Shown: positions 32,933-42,147, numbered from the stretch's first letter. The stretch: DNA of 64,000 nt from Micromonospora rhizosphaerae (GCF_900091465.1 NZ_FMHV01000002.1:372001-436000); one strand, 5' to 3'. Numbers and translations are program-made. Notes: a model not told the origin generated them from the sequence alone.

Positions 32933-32975
32933 GCTGCCCGCTGAGCCCCGCCACCGATCGTGAAGGGAGAGCCCG

Positions 32976-33419
32976 GTGGACGCCGTCCTCGTCATCAACG
33001 CCGACCTCGGCCCGCTGCACCGGGTCACCGTCCAGCACGCGATCCGGATGCTCTGCCGGCGGGTCGCCGAGATCCACGAGGCCGAGCCGGACCAGGTGAT
33101 CGGGGTCTTCCCGGTCCCCCGGGTGGTCCGCCTCCTCCGGTACGTCGTGACCCGCTGGCGGTTCAGCACCGGACCGGCCTGGTCCCGGGGCGGGGTGCTG
33201 CGGCGCGACGGCCAGCGCTGCGCGTACTGCAACGCCCCGGCCAGCACCATCGACCACATCCTGCCCCGCTCGCGCGGCGGCCGGAACACCTGGAAGAACA
33301 CCACCGCCGCCTGCTACGAGTGCAACCAGCGCAAGGGCGACCGGACGCCGGCCGAGGCCGGCATGCCGCTGCGGCGCGAGCCGGTGACGCCGACCTGGGC
33401 GGCGCTCGCCGGGCGGTGA
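32976..33419 (+). CDS. HNH endonuclease family protein
   Basis: 147 aa from GTG 32976 with GGGAG upstream. About 70 residues of N-terminal helical sequence (LVINADLGPLHRVTVQHAIRMLCRR) precede the HNH domain: CAYCNAPASTIDHILPRSRGGRNTWKNTTAACYECNQRKGDRTP. The CxxC...DH...N...CxxC zinc and metal residues are complete. This family is a common single gene in actinobacteria with unknown biological role. No restriction-modification partner is nearby. Confidence 0.92.
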   Translation: MDAVLVINADLGPLHRVTVQHAIRMLCRRVAEIHEAEPDQVIGVFPVPRVVRLLRYVVTRWRFSTGPAWSRGGVLRRDGQRCAYCNAPASTIDHILPRSRGGRNTWKNTTAACYECNQRKGDRTPAEAGMPLRREPVTPTWAALAGR

Positions 33420-33425
33420 CGGGCC

Positions 33426-33484
33426 GGCCGGCGGGCACAGGGGGCCGCGTCGGGGGTACGCCTCCGGCGCGGCGCCCGCCGGCC
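33426..33484. terminator. inverted repeat between convergent HNH and OsmC genes
   Basis: GGCCGGCGGGC (33426-33436) is the exact complement of 33474-33484, with a 37-base GC-rich loop that can pair further. Its place between convergent genes fits a bidirectional terminator. Confidence 0.5.
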
Positions 33485-33525
33485 CTGAGACCGAGCGCGC
33501 TCCATCTGCCTCCCGAGTCGGCGGG

Positions 33526-33963
33526 CTAACTGGGGCGGGGAACGATGACGGTCGACACAGGGCTGCCGCGCTCGACGGTGCGCGAGACCGTGCAGAGCCG
33601 GTCGTGCGACATTTGCACGGAGCGCGGCAGCATTTCCCGCGCTGCGTCGCCGGCCTCGCCGTCCGGGAACGTGACGACGAACTCCACCCTCAGGTTCTCC
33701 ATCCGGTTCCCGCCGGCTTCGTCTCGAATCTTGTCGCCCATCACCTTCACGGTGAACTCGCTGGGCTCCGCGCGCCGGCTGGTGATCAGGTCAACATCGA
33801 TTGCGGTGCAGCCGCCGATGGCCGCCAAGAGCAGCTCCACCGGCGTGAAACTGTCGTCGTCGCCCGTCCCGACCGAGATCGAGCCGCCGCGTACGTTCCG
33901 CGCGACGTACCGGCCGACGCTGGTCCGCTCGATGTCCACCGCGCGAAAGGTGTCATCAGTCAT
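33526..33963 (-). CDS. OsmC-family peroxiredoxin-like protein
   Basis: 145 aa from ATG 33963. It has the OsmC pattern with both cysteines: FTPVELLLAAIGGCTAIDVDLI and SHDRLCTVSRTVERG. These thiol proteins reduce organic hydroperoxides or carry related thiol chemistry in the cytoplasm. It is upstream of no operon partner; a MarR gene on the same strand lies about 140 bp away, and MarR/OhrR regulators often accompany OsmC/Ohr genes. Confidence 0.9.
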   Translation of the reverse strand: MTDDTFRAVDIERTSVGRYVARNVRGGSISVGTGDDDSFTPVELLLAAIGGCTAIDVDLITSRRAEPSEFTVKVMGDKIRDEAGGNRMENLRVEFVVTFPDGEAGDAAREMLPRSVQMSHDRLCTVSRTVERGSPVSTVIVPRPS

Positions 33964-34103
33964 AAGCACTGAAACTACCGAGGCCCTGTGACCACGAGCC
34001 ACCCGTCTTCGTCATCTGACCGGTCGGCGGCGGCGAGCCGGCCAGACGGGCCAGGGCAGGGAGGAGGATCCCGAACCACCGGCGCCGGCGCACGGCCCAG
34101 GGA

Positions 34104-34538
34104 CTACTTCTCGGCCGCGAGCCGGGTGAGCACCTTGCGGAAGGTGGCCCATTGGCGTGGGCCGACCGCATCCTGCCAGCGCTGCTCCGTGTCGGCGAAG
34201 ATCTGGAGGATCCGCTGTTGCAGACGCACTCCCTTGTCGGTCGGGCTGACGACGCGGGCCCGGCGGTCCTGGGGGTCGACCTCGACCCGCAGGTAACCGG
34301 CCGCTTGAAGGGCGGCGACGAATTCGCCGAGGGACTGCTTGGTCATGCCGACGCGGGTGGCGAGTTCGGTGGGCCGGATGCCCTCGGTCGGTGTCATGGA
34401 CAGCAGCCGCAGATGCGAACCGCGCAGCCCGTGCGGCTCATCGGCTATCTCGGCCTCCATCAGGCGCTTGGCCACCGTCAGGGCGCCGCCGAGCAGGTTG
34501 AACACGTGTGTCGGGTATTCCTCATTGACCGAACTCAT
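34104..34538 (-). CDS. MarR-family transcriptional regulator
   Basis: 144 aa. The winged helix reads LLSMTPTEGIRPTELATRVGMTKQSLGEFVAALQAAGYLRVEVDPQDRRARVVSPTDKG, the MarR recognition helix and DxRxR wing. No OhrR-type N-terminal cysteine is present, so it is not a peroxide sensor of that class. It is divergent from the APH-like kinase over a 65-bp spacer with a palindrome, so it probably controls that gene and itself. Confidence 0.9.
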   Translation of the reverse strand: MSSVNEEYPTHVFNLLGGALTVAKRLMEAEIADEPHGLRGSHLRLLSMTPTEGIRPTELATRVGMTKQSLGEFVAALQAAGYLRVEVDPQDRRARVVSPTDKGVRLQQRILQIFADTEQRWQDAVGPRQWATFRKVLTRLAAEK

Positions 34539-34549
34539 AAGGCCACCTT

Positions 34550-34568
34550 ACTATCTCGGCAGGATAGT
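34550..34568. promoter_or_regulatory. MarR operator palindrome
   Basis: ACTATC (34550-34555) and GATAGT (34563-34568) form an inverted repeat with a seven-base centre, midway between the divergent starts. A direct repeat GGCC(A/G)CCTTAC flanks it at 34541 and 34571. Size and position suit a MarR dimer. Confidence 0.55.
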
Positions 34569-34603
34569 CAGGCCGCCTTACCTTACTACTTTGGAGTGCC
34601 ACG

Positions 34604-35716
34604 ATGACTCCCACGTTGCGCGCGGACGACGTGTGTGCGGTTGCGAGCGACATCGTCGGCGAGCCGGTGCGGACGGGCGCCTGGCAGGTGGAGGAGGTGG
34701 CCTACGAGTCGGGCTCGCCGGCCACCGGCGGCCTGTATCGGGTTCGCGGCATTACCGCCAGCGGCCAGCCGTGGTCGGTCTTCGTCAAGCTGCTGCAGCA
34801 CGTGCGGCATTGGCCGCGGCTGCACCTACTGCCGCCGGACATGCGCCAGTCGTTCGCCGACTGGTTTCCGTGGCGGCAGGAGATGGCCGCATGGCATGAG
34901 TCCTTCGCAGGCCGGCTGCCCGCCGGGATGCGCCTACCGGTGCTCTACCGGGTCACGGATCTGGGCGACGACCGCCTGCTGCTCTGGATGGAGGACATCA
35001 ACGCGCTCGACGGCGGGTGGGACCTGGCCAGGTTCGCCCAAGCGGCGCAGGCGCTGGGCGGACTCGCGGCGCTGCGCAGCGCCCCTGAGGTCGTCCAGGG
35101 CACCGGCTACCCGGCAGGGTGGGGCCTGCGTGGGTACGCCGACGGCCGGGTCAGCCTCGGAGCGCTGCCGCTGCTCGCCGATGACGACCTGTGGCGAAAC
35201 CCGCTGCTGGCCGACACGGTTGATTCGTCCCTGCGCGCCGACCTTCGGCGTCTCGCCGGCCGGCTGCCGGCCATCCTCGACCAGCTCGACAACCTGCCGC
35301 AGGCGGTGCCCCACGGCGACGCCAGTCCGCAGAACCTTCTGGTGCCCGCCGACGCACCGTGGGAACTCGTCGCCATCGACATCTCGTTCCAATGCCCTCT
35401 CGCGATCGGGTTCGACCTCGGCCAGCTCCTGATCGGCCTGGTCCATTCCGGACAGATGGCGTCCGCCGACCTGGCGGATGTACATGACGTCCTCGTTGAG
35501 TCCTTCGCGGCGGGCATGAAGGAGTACGGCGTCGAGGCCTCCCCCGAGGATGTCGAGTACGGATATGTGGGCAGCCTCGTCGTACGCGCCGGGTTCACCT
35601 CCCTGCCGTTCGAACTGCTCGACGCGCCGCCGTCCGCGAAGCTGGTCGAGATGTTCCACGAGCGGGCGGCGCTGACCCGATTCATCGCAGACCTCGGCGT
35701 CAGCCTCTCCGCCTGA
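34604..35716 (+). CDS. aminoglycoside phosphotransferase-like kinase
   Basis: 370 aa. It has a small-molecule kinase fold with the catalytic loop VPHGDASPQNLLV (usual HGDxxxxN) and a metal motif AIDISFQCPLAIGFDLGQL in place of the usual IDFE/DWE, a conservative change. N-terminal VKLL supplies the ATP lysine. The family phosphorylates hydroxylated small molecules, antibiotics included. Control by a MarR regulator hints at a drug- or metabolite-responsive role. The codon usage is slightly less GC-biased than its neighbours. Confidence 0.78.
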   Translation: MTPTLRADDVCAVASDIVGEPVRTGAWQVEEVAYESGSPATGGLYRVRGITASGQPWSVFVKLLQHVRHWPRLHLLPPDMRQSFADWFPWRQEMAAWHESFAGRLPAGMRLPVLYRVTDLGDDRLLLWMEDINALDGGWDLARFAQAAQALGGLAALRSAPEVVQGTGYPAGWGLRGYADGRVSLGALPLLADDDLWRNPLLADTVDSSLRADLRRLAGRLPAILDQLDNLPQAVPHGDASPQNLLVPADAPWELVAIDISFQCPLAIGFDLGQLLIGLVHSGQMASADLADVHDVLVESFAAGMKEYGVEASPEDVEYGYVGSLVVRAGFTSLPFELLDAPPSAKLVEMFHERAALTRFIADLGVSLSA

Positions 35717-35738
35717 CCGCTGCTTGGTGCTCGGCGCC

Positions 35739-37373
35739 TCAGCGCGTCGAGTACTGGGGTGTGTAGCGCCGGAGCACCGGTCGCTCGACGGCACTGATCA
35801 ACGCGTAGAGACCGACCGAGACGACGACCACGAGTACCGCTCCGGCCCACAAGGTGCCGAAGCGCGAGCTGCTGTAGGCGATGACGAGCAGGCTGCCCAG
35901 GCCGTCGCCGGTCGCCAGCCATTCGGCCAAGGTCGCACCGCCGATCGCCGCAGGTACGGCGATCCGTGCCGACGCGAACAGCGCCGGCAGCGCGTACTGA
36001 AGGCGCACCTTGGTCACCGTGTGAAACGGCGAACCGCCCATCGAGGTGACCAGATCGCAGGCGGGCAGCGGCGCCGCGCGCAGCCCGACGGAGAGGTTGA
36101 CCAGGGTGGGGAAGAAGACGACCAGCGCGACTATCACCGTCACACCGAGCAGGCCGCGGCCGAAAACGAGGGCGATCAGCGGCGCCATGGCTACCAACGG
36201 GACCGATCGTAGGACGATGGCGACCGGCATCATCGTCTGTTCGACCGCGCGAATGGTCACCACGACGATCGCCATCACCACCGCGACGACAGTGCCCACG
36301 AGGTAGCCGATCGCCGCATCCAGCAGCGTGACCTTGAGCGCCACCCACAACTCGTGGCGATGCGCCACGGCGTCCGCGTCGGCTGCGACATACCGGAAGA
36401 CATCGGCTGGCGTCTTGGCGAAGTATCCGTTCAGGTCGAACAGCCGAAGCAGCGCGTACCATCCGACCAGCGTCACGGCCACGGACGCCAGCAGGAAGCC
36501 GGCGGTTTCAAGCGCTCGGGAGATCCTGCCGCCGCGGCGACCGGCAGCGTCGGCGGCGCCCGCTCCCACATCCAGCTGCTTGCCCGCCCATGGCGTCAAC
36601 AGCCGGGCGACGATGGCGGTGGCGGCATACAGCAGCCCGGCCAGTGCCGAGATCACCAGCGCGATCCCCCAGGTCCGCTCCACCTCGAACGACGATTGGG
36701 CCTGGACGAGCGCGACACCCAATCCACGGCTCGCGCCGAGGTACTCCCCGATGATCGCCCCGAGAAGTGCGGCCGGGGCCGCGATGCGGAGACCGGCGAA
36801 GAGGCTCGGAAGCGCGGCACGGATCCGCACCATCCGCAGGGTCTGCCAGCCCGACCCGCCGCAGGCGTGGACGAGGTCCACGGCGGCCGCGTCGCTCGAG
36901 CGCAGGCCGACGACAGTGGCAACGAGCGTCGTGAAGAACACCGACAGCGCCGCGAGGGCTTCCTTCGGCGCGTCACCGGGAAGCACGACGACGAGGATCG
37001 GCGCGATGGCCACGAGCGGCACGCAGTAGCTCGCGATGGCCAGGCGGAGCAGCACGCGCTCGACAGCCGGGAGGCGAACGAAGAGCACGGCCAGCAGGAT
37101 CGCGGCCAGGTTGCCCCAGACGTACCCGACCATGGCCTCCCGCAGTGTGACGGCGATGTTCGCTTGGTGCGCGGAGCGGTCCTGCCAGATCCTGACCGCC
37201 ACGTCGAGCGGAGACGGGATGACCTTCAGATCGGCGAGGCCGCTTGCGAGCGCGGCCCAGACGATCAGCACCAGGCCGAGTCCGACTGCGCCGGGCAGCG
37301 CTCGTCGCAGCCACGCAGGCACCGGGGCAAGCGCCAACGAGGCGGATGCTCGCACCGCCGAGTTCGGTTTCAT
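35739..37373 (-). CDS. ABC importer permease, two fused transmembrane domains
   Basis: 544 aa. Two BPD_transp_1 domains are joined in one chain: each has a run of about six helices and an EAA loop (GSGWQTLRMVRIRAALPSLFAGLRIAAPAALLGAIIGE in the first, GGSPFHTVTKVRLQYALPALFASARIAVPAAIGGATLAE in the second). Members with one domain normally dimerise as SsuC/TauC/ThiX types, so the fusion supplies both halves. A charged linker near residue 275 separates them. The ATG overlaps the stop of the ATPase gene. It imports the ligand of the NMT1-like binding protein of the operon. Confidence 0.88.
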   Translation of the reverse strand: MKPNSAVRASASLALAPVPAWLRRALPGAVGLGLVLIVWAALASGLADLKVIPSPLDVAVRIWQDRSAHQANIAVTLREAMVGYVWGNLAAILLAVLFVRLPAVERVLLRLAIASYCVPLVAIAPILVVVLPGDAPKEALAALSVFFTTLVATVVGLRSSDAAAVDLVHACGGSGWQTLRMVRIRAALPSLFAGLRIAAPAALLGAIIGEYLGASRGLGVALVQAQSSFEVERTWGIALVISALAGLLYAATAIVARLLTPWAGKQLDVGAGAADAAGRRGGRISRALETAGFLLASVAVTLVGWYALLRLFDLNGYFAKTPADVFRYVAADADAVAHRHELWVALKVTLLDAAIGYLVGTVVAVVMAIVVVTIRAVEQTMMPVAIVLRSVPLVAMAPLIALVFGRGLLGVTVIVALVVFFPTLVNLSVGLRAAPLPACDLVTSMGGSPFHTVTKVRLQYALPALFASARIAVPAAIGGATLAEWLATGDGLGSLLVIAYSSSRFGTLWAGAVLVVVVSVGLYALISAVERPVLRRYTPQYSTR

Positions 37374-38200
37374 CAGAGCTCTGTTTCTTCGGTGGACTGC
37401 TGGGTGAAGAGCAACTCGCCCAGGTGGTCGCAGAGCGCGTGGAACTCGGCGCTCCGCAGGATCTCCGGGGTGCGCGGTCGAGGAAGCTCGACATCGACCG
37501 TCGACAGGACCCGGCCCGGCCGCCGCGCCATGACCACGACTCGATCGGCCAAAAAGACGGCCTCCGCGATCGAATGGGTCACCAACAGCGTTGTCGTCGC
37601 GCGCTCGAGCCAGATCCGCTGGAGTTCGAGGTTGAGACGTTGCCGCGTCATCTCGTCGAGCGCGCCGAACGGCTCGTCGAGCATGAGCACGTCGGGGTTG
37701 ATCGCCAGCGTGCGGGCAATGGCCACGCGTTGACGCATCCCCCCGGAGAGCTGCCCGGGACGTGCGTGCTCGAAGCCGTTGAGCCCCACCAGCTTGATGA
37801 GATCACGGATCTCCGCTGGGTCGACCTTTCGGCCGGCGATCTGGTATGGGAGCCGAATGTTGGCCTCGACACTGCGCCACGGCAGCAGCGCGGAGTCCTG
37901 GAAGGCGACGCCGACCCGGTGATCGCGACGTACCCGATCGGGGTCCTGGCCGTGCACGAGCACGCGACCTGAGGTGGCGGTCTCAAGGCCGGCGAAGATC
38001 CGCAGGAGGGTCGACTTCCCGCAGCCCGAGGGGCCCAGGAGGGCGGTGAAGGAACCGCTGGCGGTGGTCAGGTTGACCTCGTTCAGCGCCCGAACGGTGG
38101 TTCGACCCATCCTGAACGACTTGGTCACGCCGGCGGCGACAAGCCCCTGCGCTGCTGGCGGGGCGGCCGCCGAGCCGACGGGCGCCGCAACCTCGCTCAT
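37373..38200 (-). CDS. ABC importer ATPase (SsuB/TauB/ThiZ type)
   Basis: 275 aa from ATG 38200, overlapping the preceding stop (ATGA). Walker [11 protein letters not shown]-loop [21 protein letters not shown] (the ALLPW variant marks the nitrate/sulfonate/taurine/thiamine-precursor group), signature LSGGMRQR, Walker [13 protein letters not shown] and [15 protein letters not shown]. It powers the fused permease. There is no extra C-terminal regulatory domain. Confidence 0.92.
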   Translation of the reverse strand: MSEVAAPVGSAAAPPAAQGLVAAGVTKSFRMGRTTVRALNEVNLTTASGSFTALLGPSGCGKSTLLRIFAGLETATSGRVLVHGQDPDRVRRDHRVGVAFQDSALLPWRSVEANIRLPYQIAGRKVDPAEIRDLIKLVGLNGFEHARPGQLSGGMRQRVAIARTLAINPDVLMLDEPFGALDEMTRQRLNLELQRIWLERATTTLLVTHSIAEAVFLADRVVVMARRPGRVLSTVDVELPRPRTPEILRSAEFHALCDHLGELLFTQQSTEETEL

Positions 38201-38790
38201 TTCCGCTCCGCTTTCGCCGCCGCGAGGAGCCACTCGCGGTAGGTCGTGTCCCGGTGCGGGACCTCGTTGTTCACAAATGCGCCCGTCTCCAGGAAATGGA
38301 GCAGGTCACGGCCCATCTCCTGACCACGCCGGGTGTGCATGTCCAGCGCATGGTCCGGGATCTGCGGCAGTCGCTGCCCGTTCTGCACAACCCCCGCCGC
38401 CCAGTTGGCCAGTTCGTCGGACGTCCGGTCCTTGGTGCTGCCGACGAGCAGGCGGATGGCGTGAACGGCGAAGAGGAACCGGTCGCCGCGCCCGCGCGGG
38501 ACGCGTCCGTGCATGCGATAGACCGCGTCGACAATGACCGGTTCAAGGAAGGATCCCGAACCGACGTCTTCCACGGAGATCACCTGCAGCCGATGCCAGA
38601 GGCACTCCTCCAGTTCCTCGCTAGTCGCGTACATCTCGTAGGCGAGCAGTGTCGCCTCCTCGAGCTCGCCGCGACGGACCGCCTTCTGGAACGCCGAGAT
38701 GACCTCGTCGGCCGCGAGGTCGTGCAACGTCCTGACCTTGGTCCACGGATCGAACTGCCGCGCGGACCCGCTCTCGTCCCCGGTTGTCAT
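38197..38790 (-). CDS. free-standing RarA/MgsA C-terminal-domain-like protein
   Basis: 197 aa. [27 protein letters not shown]...[34 protein letters not shown] resembles the C-terminal helical/oligomerisation domain of the RarA (MgsA/WRNIP1) AAA+ ATPase (there: ISALHKSVRGS...RRCLAIASEDVG). The motif [29 protein letters not shown] follows. There is no AAA+ module and no Walker motif. It sits between the binding protein and the ATPase of an importer, with overlapping or nearly overlapping ends on both sides, so it belongs to the transport unit. Function unknown; it may act on the imported ligand or bind a partner. Confidence 0.6.
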   Translation of the reverse strand: MTTGDESGSARQFDPWTKVRTLHDLAADEVISAFQKAVRRGELEEATLLAYEMYATSEELEECLWHRLQVISVEDVGSGSFLEPVIVDAVYRMHGRVPRGRGDRFLFAVHAIRLLVGSTKDRTSDELANWAAGVVQNGQRLPQIPDHALDMHTRRGQEMGRDLLHFLETGAFVNNEVPHRDTTYREWLLAAAKAERK

Positions 38791-38793
38791 GAC

Positions 38794-39852
38794 CTACACC
38801 GTGGGCTTTCCCTGGAACACGTCTTCCAGGATCGTCGTGTCGAACAGGTCTTCGGCGGAGGTGGTGATGCCCACTGACGCCATCGTCTTGATATTGGACT
38901 CGATGCCGTCCTTCGACATGGTGAGAAGACCGTTGGTCTTCGTCTCCGGCGTCGAGATGAGCGGGACGAACGCCTGAGCGGTGAGCAACTGCTCGGCGGA
39001 ATTGAGCTGAAGGCTCTTTCCGTACTTCTCGACGGCGAGCTTCACCCCGCGCTGAGGGTCCTGAACCGCGTCCTGCCAGCCCTTCACGCTGGCGCGCATC
39101 AGGTTGACGAGCCGCGCTCGCTTCTGCTTGTCGGCAAGCGTTTCCTCGCTGACGACAAAGGCGTCGGCCCACAGTCCGTAGCCAAAGTCCGCGAGCAGGA
39201 AGGCCTGCGCCTCGATCCCCTGACGCTTGAGCTGGATGGGCTGAGACGTCAGGAAGGAGGCGAAGGCGTCCACCTCACCGTTGACCAGGGGAGCCGGGTC
39301 GAACTGGACCGGCACGTACTTGACCGACTTGGGGTCCACGCCGTTCGCCTTGAAGAACGCGTTGTAGATCTCGATGCCGGACTGCTGCACGCCGAGTCGT
39401 TTGCCGACAAGGTCTTGAGGCGTACGAATGGGGTTCTTGGCCAGGGACATCACGGCCGAGGGGTTCTTCTGCAGGGTGGCACCGACGATCTTCAACGGGG
39501 CGCCCTCCTTACGCGCCCGGGCGACGGTGTCGACCGAGTCGAGTCCGACGAACGCCTTCCCGCTGGCGACCAGGGGCCCTACGGACACCGATGGTCCGCC
39601 CGGGACGATGGTGGTCTGCAGGCCCTCCTTCGTGAAGTAACCCGCGTCGTCCGCGATGAAGATGCCCATGTTTTCGACGTTCGCGAGCCAGCCGAGTTGG
39701 AAGGTGACGGGGCTGGCACCCGCGGAGGTGGCATCGGTCGGGTCTCCGCCGCAGGCAGCGAGAGTTCCGCCAGATGCAGCCAAGAGCGCTCCGCCACCGA
39801 GGATTCTCGCGGTCGCAGTTAAGAATTCACGGCGAGTGGTCGGCATGTCCAT
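38794..39852 (-). CDS. NMT1/THI5-like ABC substrate-binding lipoprotein
   Basis: 352 aa. A twin-arginine lipoprotein signal (TTRREFLTATARILGGG ... LAAC, lipidated Cys34) is followed by a SsuA/ThiY-type binding protein: QLGWLANVENMGIFIADDAGYFTKEGL and VGKRLGVQQSGIEIYNAFFKANGVDPKSVKYVPV. The family binds sulfonates, taurine, thiamine or riboflavin precursors. Ligand residues cannot be assigned by eye. It starts seven bases after the LacI stop. The ATG at 39852 is used; 39846 is an alternative. Confidence 0.9.
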   Translation of the reverse strand: MDMPTTRREFLTATARILGGGALLAASGGTLAACGGDPTDATSAGASPVTFQLGWLANVENMGIFIADDAGYFTKEGLQTTIVPGGPSVSVGPLVASGKAFVGLDSVDTVARARKEGAPLKIVGATLQKNPSAVMSLAKNPIRTPQDLVGKRLGVQQSGIEIYNAFFKANGVDPKSVKYVPVQFDPAPLVNGEVDAFASFLTSQPIQLKRQGIEAQAFLLADFGYGLWADAFVVSEETLADKQKRARLVNLMRASVKGWQDAVQDPQRGVKLAVEKYGKSLQLNSAEQLLTAQAFVPLISTPETKTNGLLTMSKDGIESNIKTMASVGITTSAEDLFDTTILEDVFQGKPTV

Positions 39853-39858
39853 GTCCAA

Positions 39859-40941
39859 TCAGGTCGGGCGTCGGTGAGATGTGTGGAAGGGGTGTCTGGT
39901 GGCCGCCGTTGCGTTTCTGGTGGCCGCGATCGGTGCTGGATCCCGGGGTGGCGCGGTCGATCCGCGGACCAGCAGCTTGGTCTCCAGCACGATCCGACGC
40001 GGCGCCGAGTCCTGGGTCTCATGCAGCCGGCCGAGAAGGAGCCGCATGGCCAGGGCCCCCTGTTCTTCCATAGGGCGGTCGACGACCGTGAGAGGCGGCT
40101 GCAACAACGCCGCCAGCTGGAGATCGTCGAATCCGACGAGGGACACCTGGTCCGGCACCCGGACGCCGATGTCGTGCAGAGCACGCAGCGCCCCCACCGT
40201 CATCAGATTGTTCGTGACGTAGATGGCCGTCGGCGGGTGCTCCAGCGCGAGGAGGCGCATCACCGACTGGTAGCCGCTCTCCTCACGGAAATCGCCAAGC
40301 TCCTGGTAGGCCTCAGGAGGTTCCACCCCCCGCGATTTCAGTGTCTCGAGGAAGCCTTCGCGGCGCTGTCGGCCGGGGGTCGAGTGCTTGGTGCCGTTGA
40401 CGATCGCGATCCGCCGATGACCGAGATCCAGAAGATGCTCCGCGGCACGTCGACTTCCTCCGGCATTGTCGACCAGCACGGCGTCGAACATCGGGGACCC
40501 ACCGATCTCGCGATCGAGGAAGACGACGGGCAGACCAGCTTGATGTGCGCGCAACGGCGCTTCGTCGGACTCGACCGTCGGCGCCAGGATGAGCCCGTCG
40601 ACGCGGCCGACAAGATCCGCGAGGACGGAAACCTCCCGGTCCACGTTCTCGTCGGTGTTGTAGAGGCACAGGTTGTAGTCGTCCTGCCGTGCCACCGCCT
40701 CCGCGCCCTTCACCACCGCGGCGAAGAACGGGTTGGTCACGTCGGGAACGACGAGCGCGATCGATCTCGTACGCCCCGAGCGCAAGCTGCGTGCAACTGG
40801 GCTCGGACGGTAGTCCAGCTCCTCGACGGCCGCCCGGATCGTGTCGGCCGCGCGGACCGACTGACCTGCGAGAAACCGCGAGACCGTCGTCGCGGAGACG
40901 CCGGCACGACGGGCCACGTCGCCAATCGTCGCCTCAGACAT
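39859..40941 (-). CDS. LacI-family transcriptional regulator
   Basis: 360 aa. The N-terminal HTH is TIGDVARRAGVSATTVSRFLAGQ, followed by the hinge RPSPVARSLRSGRT and the periplasmic-binding-protein-like sensor (IALVVPDVTNPFFAAVVKGAE, RRIAIVNG, SLVGFDDLQLAALLQPPLTVVDRP). It is the first gene of the ABC operon and divergent from the PfkB kinase, with a near-perfect 19-bp palindrome between. It probably represses both sides until a sugar or nucleoside-like ligand binds. A 30-residue Ala/Thr/Arg tail is unusual. Confidence 0.92.
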   Translation of the reverse strand: MSEATIGDVARRAGVSATTVSRFLAGQSVRAADTIRAAVEELDYRPSPVARSLRSGRTRSIALVVPDVTNPFFAAVVKGAEAVARQDDYNLCLYNTDENVDREVSVLADLVGRVDGLILAPTVESDEAPLRAHQAGLPVVFLDREIGGSPMFDAVLVDNAGGSRRAAEHLLDLGHRRIAIVNGTKHSTPGRQRREGFLETLKSRGVEPPEAYQELGDFREESGYQSVMRLLALEHPPTAIYVTNNLMTVGALRALHDIGVRVPDQVSLVGFDDLQLAALLQPPLTVVDRPMEEQGALAMRLLLGRLHETQDSAPRRIVLETKLLVRGSTAPPRDPAPIAATRNATAATRHPFHTSHRRPT

Positions 40942-40961
40942 CGCGGGTCACGTCCTCTGAA

Positions 40962-40980
40962 ATCGAAACCTGGTATCGAT
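40962..40980. promoter_or_regulatory. LacI operator, 19-bp palindrome
   Basis: ATCGAAACC-T-GGTATCGAT reads the same on both strands except for one A/T-class position in each arm. It lies 21 bp before the LacI start and about 86 bp before the kinase start, the ideal place for an autoregulatory LacI-family operator controlling both directions. Confidence 0.7.
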
Positions 40981-41065
40981 TGCAGTGGACGCTAGATCCG
41001 TGCGAGCATCCCGTCAAGCACTTGGAGAAAGATCCCTCAGATCCGACCACGCGGAGAGACGACGC

Positions 41066-42061
41066 ATGAGTTTGCAGCCACTCCCCGGCCTGGAACCGCA
41101 CAGCATGAACGCTGTCGAAGGGGCGCGCATCGTCGTCATCGGCAGCACGATGATCGACATGATTTCGTACATGTCGCGGGTCCCGGACGCCGGCGAGACC
41201 CTGATCGGTGACCATTTCGCCCTCGGCTTCGGCGGCAAGGGAGCCAACCAGGCGGTCATGGCACGACGACTCGGCGCTCACGTCTGGATGGTCGGCTGCC
41301 TCGGCACGGACGTCTTCGGCGACATGACCGTGGACAACTTCCGTGCGGCCGGGATCGACACCACCTACGTCACGCGCACGCCGGAGGCCAGCAGCGGGGT
41401 GGCACCGATCTGGGTGGAGGCCGGCGGACACAACCGGATCGTCTGTGTTCCGGGCGCGAACGCCTACATGACCGAACATCAAGCGAAGACCGCGGTCGAG
41501 TCGATCCCCCGGGTCGACGTCGTCGTCGGGCAGTTCGAGGTTCCCCAGGCCGTGACTGCCGCTGGCTTTCAAGCCGCCAAGGCGCGGGGCGCGGTCACCG
41601 TCCTGAACCCCGCGCCCGCCGCGGAGATCAGCACCGAACTGCTCGCTGTCACCGACTGGCTCGTCCCCAACGAGGTGGAGTTCGCTTTCCTGGCGGGAGC
41701 TGAGGCGGCGGAAGATGTCAGCAGCGCCCCGACGGACGCGACGGTCGCGGAGGTGGCGCAACGCCTCGGCGTCAGACTCGTGGCGACACTCGGCGAGGCT
41801 GGTGCCGCCGTCTTCGACGCTTCTGGAGCCGTCGTTCGGATCACGCCGCCGAAGACGAGGGTGGTGGACACTACCGGCGCCGGGGACGCCTTCGTCGGGG
41901 CATTCTCGTACGGGCTCGCTGCCGGGCTGTCACCCACGGCCGCCGCACGGCTGGGCTGTGCATGCGCGACCTCCAGCGTGGCCCGTCCAGGCACTCAGTC
42001 GTCGTTTCCGGTGGCTGGCGACCTGGACGAGGCGCTCGCCTGGGCGGCCACGGCATTGTGA
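41066..42061 (+). CDS. PfkB-family carbohydrate kinase (ribokinase-like)
   Basis: 331 aa from ATG 41066. PfkB signature 1 GFGGKGANQAVMARRLGA (about residue 55) and signature 2 DTTGAGDAFVGAFSYGLA (about residue 267, catalytic Asp) are both intact; NPAPAAE and VPNEVE match ribokinase. It phosphorylates ribose or a related sugar or nucleoside in the cytoplasm. Sharing the LacI operator with a binding-protein importer suggests that the imported compound, or a sugar split from it, is its substrate. Confidence 0.88.
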   Translation: MSLQPLPGLEPHSMNAVEGARIVVIGSTMIDMISYMSRVPDAGETLIGDHFALGFGGKGANQAVMARRLGAHVWMVGCLGTDVFGDMTVDNFRAAGIDTTYVTRTPEASSGVAPIWVEAGGHNRIVCVPGANAYMTEHQAKTAVESIPRVDVVVGQFEVPQAVTAAGFQAAKARGAVTVLNPAPAAEISTELLAVTDWLVPNEVEFAFLAGAEAAEDVSSAPTDATVAEVAQRLGVRLVATLGEAGAAVFDASGAVVRITPPKTRVVDTTGAGDAFVGAFSYGLAAGLSPTAAARLGCACATSSVARPGTQSSFPVAGDLDEALAWAATAL

Positions 42062-42147
42062 CCCCGCGCAGCGCCGCCACGGTTGTTGTGGCTGGCTGCC
42101 GGGGCCCGAGCGCGCCGCTTACCCTCGGGCACGGCCTGCATCCGGGC

